NCBI GenBank assembly: GCA_964481385.1
Contig: CAYZTN010000002.1
Span: forward strand, 1 to 46,582
Length of the DNA: 46,582 nt
Direction of reading: 5' to 3'
Source: UMGS1649 sp964481385
GTDB lineage: Bacteria > Bacillota > Clostridia > TANB77 > CAG-465
Under the pieces are notes generated by a model that saw only the letters and a list, made by a program, of their open reading frames with translations, ran no database searches and was not told the DNA's origin. The translations under genes and the position numbers were made by a program. This document shows positions 39,534 to 46,582 of the stretch, piece after piece (the first letter of the stretch is position 1; the number at the start of each line of letters is the position of its first letter).

Positions 39534-42332
39534 TTATTTACTCTTGTTATTTTCCAAAGCCTTAATACACGCTGGACAAATTGTTGGATGAGTTTCGTTT
39601 TCTCCAATGTGTTCACTATATTTCCAACATCTCTCGCATTTTGCTCCATCGGCTTTTGCTACAGATATGTTTCTTTCTCCTTCACGTACTTCCACTTTAG
39701 ACACTATAAGTACCATTGCAAGAGTATCTGCCATATCTTTAAACATGTTGTACTCATTGCCATTTAAAGTAAATATTACTTTTGCGTCTAATGGGTGACC
39801 TACTAGTTTTTCAGCTCTTGCTTTTTCTAGTGCAAGTAATGCTTCTTCTCTTAGTGCATATATTTTATCCCATTTTTCTACAAGGTCCTTATTCTCGTAC
39901 ATAGCATTTGCCTTTGGCATATCTGCAAGAAGTATAGACTCTGTTTTGTCTTTTTCAGAAAGGTTAATATAGCTCCAGATTTCTTCTGCTGTAAATGAAA
40001 GTATTGGTGCTAGTATCTTTGTCATTGTAGTTAATACATCGTACATTGTAGACTGAATGCTTTTTCTTAAAGTATTTTTAGCGTCTAATGTATATAATCT
40101 ATCTTTTACAACGTCAAGATATTTTGAGCTTAAATCTGATGTACAGAATCTATGTATTGCATTAAATACTGCATGGAATTCATATTTATCATAAGAAGCA
40201 ATACTATCTTTTACAAGCTCGTTTGTTTTGTACATGATGTATTTATCTAATTCGTCACGGCCCGCATACTCTACATATTCTGTATCTGCATTAAAGTCTG
40301 AAAGGTTACCTAGCATAAATCTTGCTGTATTTCTTATCTTTTTGTACACTTCTGCTATTCCTTTTATAATGTCCTTAGATACTCTAACATCTGCGTGGTA
40401 GTCTGAAGATACTGTCCAAAGTCTTAATATATCTGCTCCGAACTCATTACAAACGTCCATTGGGTCTACACCATTACCAAGGCTCTTTGACATTTTTCTC
40501 TTATCTTCGTCTATTAAAAAGCCATGTGTAACATTTTCTCTATATGGTGCTACACCTTTTACTGCAACTGAAGTTAGAAGTGATGATTGGAACCATCCTC
40601 TATATTGGTCATTTCCCTCTAAGTACAAATCTGCTGGCCAGCTTAAGCCATATTTTGAAGTACCACATACTGCAAAGTGACTTGAACCTGAATCAAACCA
40701 TACGTCCATTATATCTTTTTCTTTTACAAGATGTGTACAACCACATTCGCACTTAAAGTCAGAAGTTCCAAGTAATTCTTCTGGTGACAATTCATACCAA
40801 GCATTTGTGCCTTTTTCTTTAAACACTTCAATTAGCTTAGCTATTGTTTCGTCAGTTATATATTCCTTGCCACAGTCTTCACAGTAGAATATTGGAATTG
40901 GAACGCCCCATGTTCTTTGACGAGATATACACCAGTCACCTCTGTCTTTTAACATGTTAAGCATTCTTTCTTCGCCCCAAGCTGGATACCACTTAACTGT
41001 TTTTACAGCTTCTAATGCATTCTGTCTAAACTCTTTTACAGATGCAAACCATTGAGTTGTAGCTCTGTATATTACTGGTTTATGACATCTCCAGCAATGT
41101 GGATATGGGTGAGTTAGTTCTTTTTTTGCAAGAAGTGCATTAAGTTCGCCCAAACGTTCAATTACTCTTTTATTTGCCTCAGTGTATTTCATACCTTCTA
41201 GCTCTCCAGCCTCACTTGTCATATATCCTTTATCGTCTACTGGACAAATTATTTCTATATCTCCATAACGTTTGCATGCAAGATAGTCTTCATGTCCATG
41301 CCCTGGAGCTGTATGTACAAGTCCTGTACCAGCGTCAAGTGTAACTAGCAAGTCGTTATCTGAACCAAGTATTACACGAGAAGTTTTTGGAAGCATTGGA
41401 TGTTCTAGCAATATACCTTCAAATTCATTTCCTTTAAATATTTTATCTAGCACAGTGTACTCAGTAATCTCTGCTTCTTTCATAACAGAATCTACAAGTT
41501 CAGCTGCTATTACATAGTACTCGTCATTTACACTTACTACTAAATACTCAAAATCTGGATTTACTGTAACAGCTTGGTTACCAGGCATTGTCCATGGAGT
41601 TGTTGTCCATATTACGAAGTATAACTTGGACATATCTACTACGCCATCAAACACACCTTTATCTTCTTTTACTTTAAACTTTACAAATATGCTTGTAGCA
41701 GTATCATCCTCATATTCAATTTCTGCTTCTGCTAAAGCTGTTCTACAGTCTTCACACCAATATACTGGCTTTAAATCACGGTAGATGTAACCTTTTTTAT
41801 ACATATCTGCAAATACTTTAATTTGCTCTACTTCAAACTCTGGGTCAAGTGTTACATATCTATTTTCAAAGTCTCCCATAATACCTAAACGTTTGAAGCC
41901 TTTCTTTTGAAGCTCTACTTGCTCTAATGCATACTCCATACATTTTCTTCTAAACTCAGGAATTCCTACCATGTCTTTGCTAATTTTTAATACTTGTTCT
42001 ACTTTTTTCTCTATTGGAAGTCCATGTGTATCCCAACCAGGAATATATGGTGCATAAAAACCTGACATGTTTTTGTATTTTATAATTATATCTTTTAGTA
42101 TTTTGTTAAACGCATGTCCCAAATGTATATTACCATTTGCATAAGGTGGTCCGTCATGTAACATAAATGACTTACCAGTTTCTTTGTTTTTTTCTACCAT
42201 TTTAGAATATATATTATTGTTATATAGCGTCTCTAGTATTTGAGGCTCTTTTTCAGGTAACCCTCCACGCATTGGGAAATCTGTTTTGGGTAGATTTAAT
42301 GTTTCAGAATAATTCTTTTTCTCTGCTTCCAT
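39534..42332 (-). CDS. ileS: isoleucyl-tRNA synthetase
   Basis: 932 aa, class I. GNIHLGHAFNK (about 67, HIGH) and KMSKSLGNG (about 613) flank the editing insertion (WTTTPWTMPGNQAV). The C-terminal zinc site CERCWKYSEH...CPAC marks the bacterial type 1 enzyme with its tRNA-binding end. No T-box leader is present because the gene starts 13 bp after gltX. GGAGAGA precedes the ATG. Confidence 0.97.
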   Translation of the reverse strand: MEAEKKNYSETLNLPKTDFPMRGGLPEKEPQILETLYNNNIYSKMVEKNKETGKSFMLHDGPPYANGNIHLGHAFNKILKDIIIKYKNMSGFYAPYIPGWDTHGLPIEKKVEQVLKISKDMVGIPEFRRKCMEYALEQVELQKKGFKRLGIMGDFENRYVTLDPEFEVEQIKVFADMYKKGYIYRDLKPVYWCEDCRTALAEAEIEYEDDTATSIFVKFKVKEDKGVFDGVVDMSKLYFVIWTTTPWTMPGNQAVTVNPDFEYLVVSVNDEYYVIAAELVDSVMKEAEITEYTVLDKIFKGNEFEGILLEHPMLPKTSRVILGSDNDLLVTLDAGTGLVHTAPGHGHEDYLACKRYGDIEIICPVDDKGYMTSEAGELEGMKYTEANKRVIERLGELNALLAKKELTHPYPHCWRCHKPVIYRATTQWFASVKEFRQNALEAVKTVKWYPAWGEERMLNMLKDRGDWCISRQRTWGVPIPIFYCEDCGKEYITDETIAKLIEVFKEKGTNAWYELSPEELLGTSDFKCECGCTHLVKEKDIMDVWFDSGSSHFAVCGTSKYGLSWPADLYLEGNDQYRGWFQSSLLTSVAVKGVAPYRENVTHGFLIDEDKRKMSKSLGNGVDPMDVCNEFGADILRLWTVSSDYHADVRVSKDIIKGIAEVYKKIRNTARFMLGNLSDFNADTEYVEYAGRDELDKYIMYKTNELVKDSIASYDKYEFHAVFNAIHRFCTSDLSSKYLDVVKDRLYTLDAKNTLRKSIQSTMYDVLTTMTKILAPILSFTAEEIWSYINLSEKDKTESILLADMPKANAMYENKDLVEKWDKIYALREEALLALEKARAEKLVGHPLDAKVIFTLNGNEYNMFKDMADTLAMVLIVSKVEVREGERNISVAKADGAKCERCWKYSEHIGENETHPTICPACIKALENNKSK

Positions 42333-42345
42333 ATATTTCTCTCCT

Positions 42346-44019
42346 TTATATACTTTTAATTGCTTTTTCTAATCTTTCTTTTGTTCTGGCTTCACCTAGC
42401 ACTTGCATTATGCAATATATATCTGGTGTGTTGTGTCTATTTGTCACAGCTACTCTTATACAGTCAGTAACGTCAGCGATACTTCCTTTGAAACTTTCAG
42501 GAGATGCTTTGTACTCTTTCATGTTAGTGCAGTAACCAAGTGACTCTGCCATAGTTTTAACATTTCCAAACCAGGTTTCTTTGTCTAATGAAGAACTATG
42601 CATGCTTTTATATCCTTCTAGCACGGCTTTTATATCTTCCATGCTTAATTTTTCCGTATTAAAATCTAAGCCGTTTTCTGTATCTTTTTCAAATAACTCG
42701 TCATACATGTAGAAAGTATTTGGTAAGATATCTTTGTACTTTGCAATATCTTTTCTTATTTTTTGTACATTGTCTCTTTCTATTGCAAAAACTTGTTTTG
42801 TGTAATTAATATCTTTGTTAAGCAAATCATAAAGCTCAGTACAATATACTTTTGCCCATTCTAACACTAGGTTTAAAAGCTCTTCACTGTTTAGTCTTGA
42901 AATTACTTCCTTAGATACATCAGTAAGTTTTGCCATATCAAATAAAGCACCTGAAGAGTTTAGTTTATTTAGTTTTACATTAAACTCATGCCAAGACGCT
43001 GTTTTATTTGCTTTTCTCCACAATTCATAGTCTGAATTTATAATCGTAAGAAGGTATTCTATAATGCTATCTGCTGGATATCCTTCTTCAATAAAGAATG
43101 ATACTGCTGACTCTGGGTCTTTTCTTTTAGATAGTTTTCTTTTTGAGCCGTTATCATTTTTCATTATAGTTGGTGTATGTGCATATTTTACTTGTTCAAA
43201 GCCTAATGCATTAAATAGCTCCAAGTGAAGTGCGGTAGATGGTATCCACTCCTCGCCTCTTACAGCTATTGTTGTTCTCATAAAATGGTCATCAACAGCA
43301 TGTGCAAAGTGGTATGTTGGAAGCCCATCAGACTTAATTATTACTATGTCTTGGTCATTTTCTGCCATTTCAATTTTTCCACGAATTATATCTTGTACTT
43401 TAACTTTTCTTAAATGACTTCCAAGAGATCTAAAACGCACAATATATGGTTTACCCTCTTTAATTTTTTCTATCGCTTCGTCTGCAGTGTAATTTCTACA
43501 TCTTGCATATGTTCCATAGTACCCTGGTATTTGTTTATTCTTTTCTTGAGCCTCTCTTAATTTATCTAGTTCTTCTGATGTACAAAAGCAAGGATATGCA
43601 CGTCCACGGCGAATAAGTTCCTTGGCACACACTTTATATATGTGTTCTCTCTCACTTTGTTTATATGGGCCATAGTCTCCGACTTCTTCTGTATCTGATA
43701 CAAGTCCTTCATCGTTTATAACCTTAAAAGCTCTCATTTGAGTTATAAGGTCATGGACACCATTTTCAACTTCACGTTTTTTATCTGTATCTTCAATTCT
43801 AAATATAAACTTACCGTTTGTTTCATTTGCAACAGTCATGTCTATAAGCGAACCAAATAGCCCACCTATATGTAAAAAGCCTGTTGGTGAAGGAGCAAAA
43901 CGAGTTACCTCTGCTCCTTCCGGAAGATTACGTTTAGGATATCTCTTCTCCAAATCTTCTATTGTTTCAGTTACATCTGGAAATATAAGATTGGCTAATT
44001 CATGATTTTTATTTTCCAT
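42346..44019 (-). CDS. gltX: glutamyl-tRNA synthetase
   Basis: 557 aa, class Ib. RFAPSPTGFLHIGGL (about 41-55) is the HIGH-type motif and KRKLSKRKDPESA (about 300) the KMSKS-type loop. An N-terminal extension of about 38 residues (NLIFPDVTETIEDLEKRYPKR) is usual in the long Clostridia form. It charges tRNA-Glu and possibly tRNA-Gln for later amidation. It lies 23 bp after rnj and 13 bp before ileS, so all three are one operon. GGGGGAAT precedes the ATG. Confidence 0.96.
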   Translation of the reverse strand: MENKNHELANLIFPDVTETIEDLEKRYPKRNLPEGAEVTRFAPSPTGFLHIGGLFGSLIDMTVANETNGKFIFRIEDTDKKREVENGVHDLITQMRAFKVINDEGLVSDTEEVGDYGPYKQSEREHIYKVCAKELIRRGRAYPCFCTSEELDKLREAQEKNKQIPGYYGTYARCRNYTADEAIEKIKEGKPYIVRFRSLGSHLRKVKVQDIIRGKIEMAENDQDIVIIKSDGLPTYHFAHAVDDHFMRTTIAVRGEEWIPSTALHLELFNALGFEQVKYAHTPTIMKNDNGSKRKLSKRKDPESAVSFFIEEGYPADSIIEYLLTIINSDYELWRKANKTASWHEFNVKLNKLNSSGALFDMAKLTDVSKEVISRLNSEELLNLVLEWAKVYCTELYDLLNKDINYTKQVFAIERDNVQKIRKDIAKYKDILPNTFYMYDELFEKDTENGLDFNTEKLSMEDIKAVLEGYKSMHSSSLDKETWFGNVKTMAESLGYCTNMKEYKASPESFKGSIADVTDCIRVAVTNRHNTPDIYCIMQVLGEARTKERLEKAIKSI

Positions 44020-44042
44020 TGTTTTATTCCCCCATTTATATG

Positions 44043-45959
44043 TTAATTATTTGTCTTTACCTCTGTAATTATTGGTAATATCATTGGATTACGTTTTGTT
44101 TTTCTATACACATAGTCGCATATTTCTTGTCTAAGAGAAGACTTAATACTTGACCACTCCGTAACATGTGCTTCTTGAAGGCTTAGTATTTTTTCTTTTG
44201 AGAACTCTCTTATTTCGTCTACAAGATCTTCAGACTCTCTAACGTATACAAAACCTCTTGTTATTATGTCTGGTCCGCCGACTAAACGACCTGTTCCGGC
44301 TTCAAGTGAGAACACTACTAGTATCATACCATTTTCAGATAGAAGCTGTCTATCTCTTAGTACTATGTTTCCTACGTCTCCTACACCTAAACCATCAACT
44401 AATACAATTCCTGATGGAACTTGAGTTCCAAGTCTTGCACCATTTTCGTCTATCTCTAGTATTCTACCGTTTTGAGATATAAATATGTTTTCAGACTTCA
44501 TACCAACTGATTTTGCAAGTTCTTTATGATGTCTTAAGAATCTATACTCACCATGTACTGGCATAAAGTATTCTGGTTTTGTCAAACATAGCATCATTTT
44601 TAATTCTTCTTGACAAGCGTGACCTGAAACGTGTACATCAGCAAGTTGGTTATATATTACTTCTGCCCCTATTTTTTGAAGGCTATCTATTACCTTACCT
44701 ATAGACTTTTCATTTCCTGGTATTGGTGAAGATGAAAGTATTACCATATCGTTTTCTGTAATAGTTACTTTCTTGTGTTCGCCTTGTGACATACGAGCAA
44801 GGCCTGCCATAGGTTCGCCTTGTGAACCTGTTGTAATTATTACAAGTTGTTCAGGATTATATAATCCAATTTTGTCTATGTCTATAAACGTATCTTCTGG
44901 TGCCGTTAAATATCCTAGTTCACGTGCTACGTCCATTACACGCACCATACTTCTACCTATTATACTTACTTTTCTTCCGAATTTTACAGCTGAGTTTACT
45001 ATCTGCTGAATTCTATGAATATTTGAAGCAAATGTTGCAACAATTATTCTTTTCTTGTTGTTCATAAATAGCTTATCGAACTCAGCACCAACTTTTCTTT
45101 CAGACATTGTATAACCAGGTCTTTCTACGTTTGTTGAGTCAGACATTAAAAGTTTAACTCCTTTGTGTCCAAGTTCTGCAAATCTTTGGAAGTCCATTGG
45201 CTTTCCGTCTATTGGTGTATAATCTACCTTAAAGTCTCCTGTATGTACTACTGTACCAACTGGAGTTGTAATTGCAAATGCAACTGAATCTGCTATTGAG
45301 TGAGTTGTATGAATAAACTCTACTTTAAATTTACCAAGTGTAACTGACTCTCCAGCTTCAACACACTTAATCTTAGTTTTATCTGGCAAGTTGTGTTCTT
45401 CAAGCTTTGCTTTAATAAGCCCTACTGTAAGCTTCGTTGCATAAATTGGTACATTTATTTTTTTCAAAAAATATGGTATTGAACCAATATGGTCTTCGTG
45501 TCCATGAGTTATTACCATACCTCTAATTTTGTTTTTATTCTTCTCAAGATATGTAATATCTGGTATTACAAGGTCAACACCTAGCATATCGTCTTCTGGG
45601 AAAGCTACACCACAGTCTACTACAATTATATCGTTGCCATATTCAAACACTGTAATGTTTTTTCCTACTTCCTCCAATCCACCTAGAGGTATTATCCTTA
45701 GTTTGTTCTTTTCAAAAAAGCTCTCTTTTATAGTTGGAACTTTTTTCACATTCTTTTTGCTATTATTAATTGTTCTAGAAGTTTTCTTAGGTTTTATTTG
45801 AACGCTTGGTATACGTTTTTCTTCTACTTTGTTCTGTATATTTTCGATACTCGTTGTATCTATTGTTATATTTTCAGTTTTTTTAACTCTTTTTCTAATA
45901 TTTAATTTATTTGCTTTAATACTATCGTCATAGATAGTGCTTTTTTTCTTTTCTTCCAT
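44043..45959 (-). CDS. ribonuclease J
   Basis: 638 aa. Metallo-beta-lactamase/beta-CASP fold: HGHEDHIGSIPYFLKK for the metal site, HTGDFKVDYTP, DSTNVERPGYT, and HVSGHACQEEL in the CASP part. It is a 5'-3' exonuclease and endonuclease of RNA decay. The first 85 residues are a basic, low-complexity extension (KKSTIYDDSIKANKLN, KKTSRTINNSKKN) longer than in Bacillus RNase J1, probably an RNA or partner tether. J1 and J2 cannot be told apart here. Promoter at 46067-46095; AAGGAG before the ATG. Confidence 0.93.
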   Translation of the reverse strand: MEEKKKSTIYDDSIKANKLNIRKRVKKTENITIDTTSIENIQNKVEEKRIPSVQIKPKKTSRTINNSKKNVKKVPTIKESFFEKNKLRIIPLGGLEEVGKNITVFEYGNDIIVVDCGVAFPEDDMLGVDLVIPDITYLEKNKNKIRGMVITHGHEDHIGSIPYFLKKINVPIYATKLTVGLIKAKLEEHNLPDKTKIKCVEAGESVTLGKFKVEFIHTTHSIADSVAFAITTPVGTVVHTGDFKVDYTPIDGKPMDFQRFAELGHKGVKLLMSDSTNVERPGYTMSERKVGAEFDKLFMNNKKRIIVATFASNIHRIQQIVNSAVKFGRKVSIIGRSMVRVMDVARELGYLTAPEDTFIDIDKIGLYNPEQLVIITTGSQGEPMAGLARMSQGEHKKVTITENDMVILSSSPIPGNEKSIGKVIDSLQKIGAEVIYNQLADVHVSGHACQEELKMMLCLTKPEYFMPVHGEYRFLRHHKELAKSVGMKSENIFISQNGRILEIDENGARLGTQVPSGIVLVDGLGVGDVGNIVLRDRQLLSENGMILVVFSLEAGTGRLVGGPDIITRGFVYVRESEDLVDEIREFSKEKILSLQEAHVTEWSSIKSSLRQEICDYVYRKTKRNPMILPIITEVKTNN

Positions 45960-46066
45960 TATATCACTCCTTTTTTGTTATTAAACCTAATTTAATTTTC
46001 CCGAACATTTTTCAACAATTTTTCTACCGAACAAGCTATGACAAAACATTGCCAAAATACCTAATT

Positions 46067-46095
46067 AGTATACAACATTCATGCTTTAAAGTCAA
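46067..46095 (-). promoter_or_regulatory. promoter of the rnj-gltX-ileS operon
   Basis: TTGACT (46095-46090), 17 bp, TATACT (46072-46067). It abuts the preceding terminator and leaves a leader of about 100 nt before rnj, in which no structure stands out. Confidence 0.85.
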
Positions 46096-46096
46096 C

Positions 46097-46130
46097 AAAA
46101 CGGCATGGATTTTTAAATCCACACCGTTTT
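46097..46130 (-). terminator. terminator after the small gene at 46139
   Basis: A stem of about 14 bp with a G-U pair (AAAACGG...CCGTTTT), then TGTTG on the minus strand. It ends at the -35 of the rnj promoter. Confidence 0.75.
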
Positions 46131-46138
46131 TAAAAAGG

Positions 46139-46441
46139 TTAGTTTTCTGCCGAAATCTCGTTCAATAGCTTTTTCGTAACTTTAAAATAGTCTTTTGTCC
46201 TTTGCGTCATTCCAAAAAACTTTCTCTCCGCGTTAACTTCTCTTAAATAGCCTACAACATTAGGAGCAAACGTATCTTGCCGAAGAGGTGCCACAAGTTT
46301 CACGAACTCTTTATAATCCCGCTCTTTGCAATTCAAAAAAATTAGAAAAGCTCTTGAGTTTGGATACTGTGCTTTAAGATTGCGTAAAGCTACGAGTCCG
46401 TCTTTCATTTCACGACACATTTCATATAAAGTATTAGCCAT
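46139..46441 (-). CDS. small hypothetical protein
   Basis: 100 aa. Not recognised. Mostly helical by appearance: LYEMCREMKDGLVALRNLKAQYPNSRAFLIFLNCKERDYKEFVKL, then a basic middle and a final amphipathic helix (DYFKVTKKLLNEI). No signal peptide, membrane segment or metal site. Well-formed signals (consensus promoter, GGAGGAT ribosome site, terminator) argue that it is a real, separately expressed gene. Confidence 0.6.
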   Translation of the reverse strand: MANTLYEMCREMKDGLVALRNLKAQYPNSRAFLIFLNCKERDYKEFVKLVAPLRQDTFAPNVVGYLREVNAERKFFGMTQRTKDYFKVTKKLLNEISAEN

Positions 46442-46496
46442 TACTTTTTATCCTCCTAAAAATTATTTTAGTTAAGTCGCTATTAACTACAACTAA

Positions 46497-46525
46497 ATTG
46501 TACCAAATTTCAATAATGGTGTCAA
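46497..46525 (-). promoter_or_regulatory. promoter of the small gene
   Basis: TTGACA (46525-46520), 17 bp, TACAAT (46502-46497) on the minus strand. Confidence 0.85.
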
Positions 46526-46582
46526 CAACAACAGGACAAAAGAATGAAAAAAATTAAAAAAAGCGTAGAAACATTGAAGTAT

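Noticed and set aside
42333..44042. T-box leaders for gltX or ileS
   Set aside because: The gaps before these genes are 23 and 13 bp, and the leader before rnj shows no T-box sequence.
1..46582. CRISPR arrays, complete insertion sequences, rRNA or tRNA genes
   Set aside because: No regularly spaced repeats, no intact transposase and no recognisable tRNA or rRNA sequence were seen on either strand.

Overview
The window looks like the chromosome of a low-GC, Gram-positive, Clostridia-like bacterium. AT-rich DNA, strong AGGAGG-type ribosome sites, consensus sigma-A promoters with 17-bp spacers, a tig-clpP-clpX block, RNase J, a Clostridia-style GltX and LysM, VanZ and TupA-type proteins all fit. 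No rRNA, tRNA, CRISPR array or complete insertion sequence was seen.

Layout. 1-799: a membrane-anchored, catalytically degenerate SNase-like protein with its own promoter and terminator. 811-10754: one long plus-strand surface-polysaccharide operon (two Wzy-type polymerases, a Wzx flippase, glycosyltransferases of GT32, GT2 (two) and GT4 type, a PssD/PssE pair whose PssD half is fused to the second Wzy, and a TupA-like ATP-grasp protein). It has no priming transferase, chain-length control or sugar-nucleotide genes, so those must lie elsewhere. 10777-12706: a small basic protein, a possible 28-codon gene in an inverted repeat, and a tyrosine recombinase with a structured leader and a 30-bp repeat on each side. 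12714-15392 (minus): a LysM protein and three complete units (promoter/operator, leader, gene, hairpin) encoding sigma-70 region-4 proteins, two of which carry an RNA polymerase alpha-CTD-like tail. 15427-19289 (minus): tig, a SUKH-like gene, clpP, clpX.

19402-20421: a cysteine-rich protein of unclear start. 20495-25693 (minus): Sua5/TsaC, a Nudix protein, an ASCH protein, DUF362, VanZ-like, a Nudix protein with a stretch resembling the leucyl-tRNA synthetase editing domain, and a GNAT acetyltransferase. 25883-33697: a cyclic beta-1,2-glucan synthase split into two adjacent genes, with a near-perfect 33-bp palindrome abutting its promoter. 33700-37280: a ClpP-like protease, a cysteine desulfurase, a nucleotidyltransferase-fold protein and three tandem paralogues of unknown function separated by copied hairpin/promoter segments. 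37299-37675: a 377-bp MITE-like element with 17-bp terminal inverted repeats and 9-bp target duplications, sitting in a terminator stem. 37720-39452: a subtilase plus lipoprotein pair resembling the SAR2788 toxin family. 39475-46095: the rnj-gltX-ileS operon. 46139-46525: a small unknown gene.

The best candidates for something undescribed are the trio of sigma4/alpha-CTD regulators with a shared operator-like motif inside their promoters, the recombinase unit with its repeated structured RNA-like flanks, and the subtilase/lipoprotein pair. All functions are inferred by reading the sequence; no database search was run.
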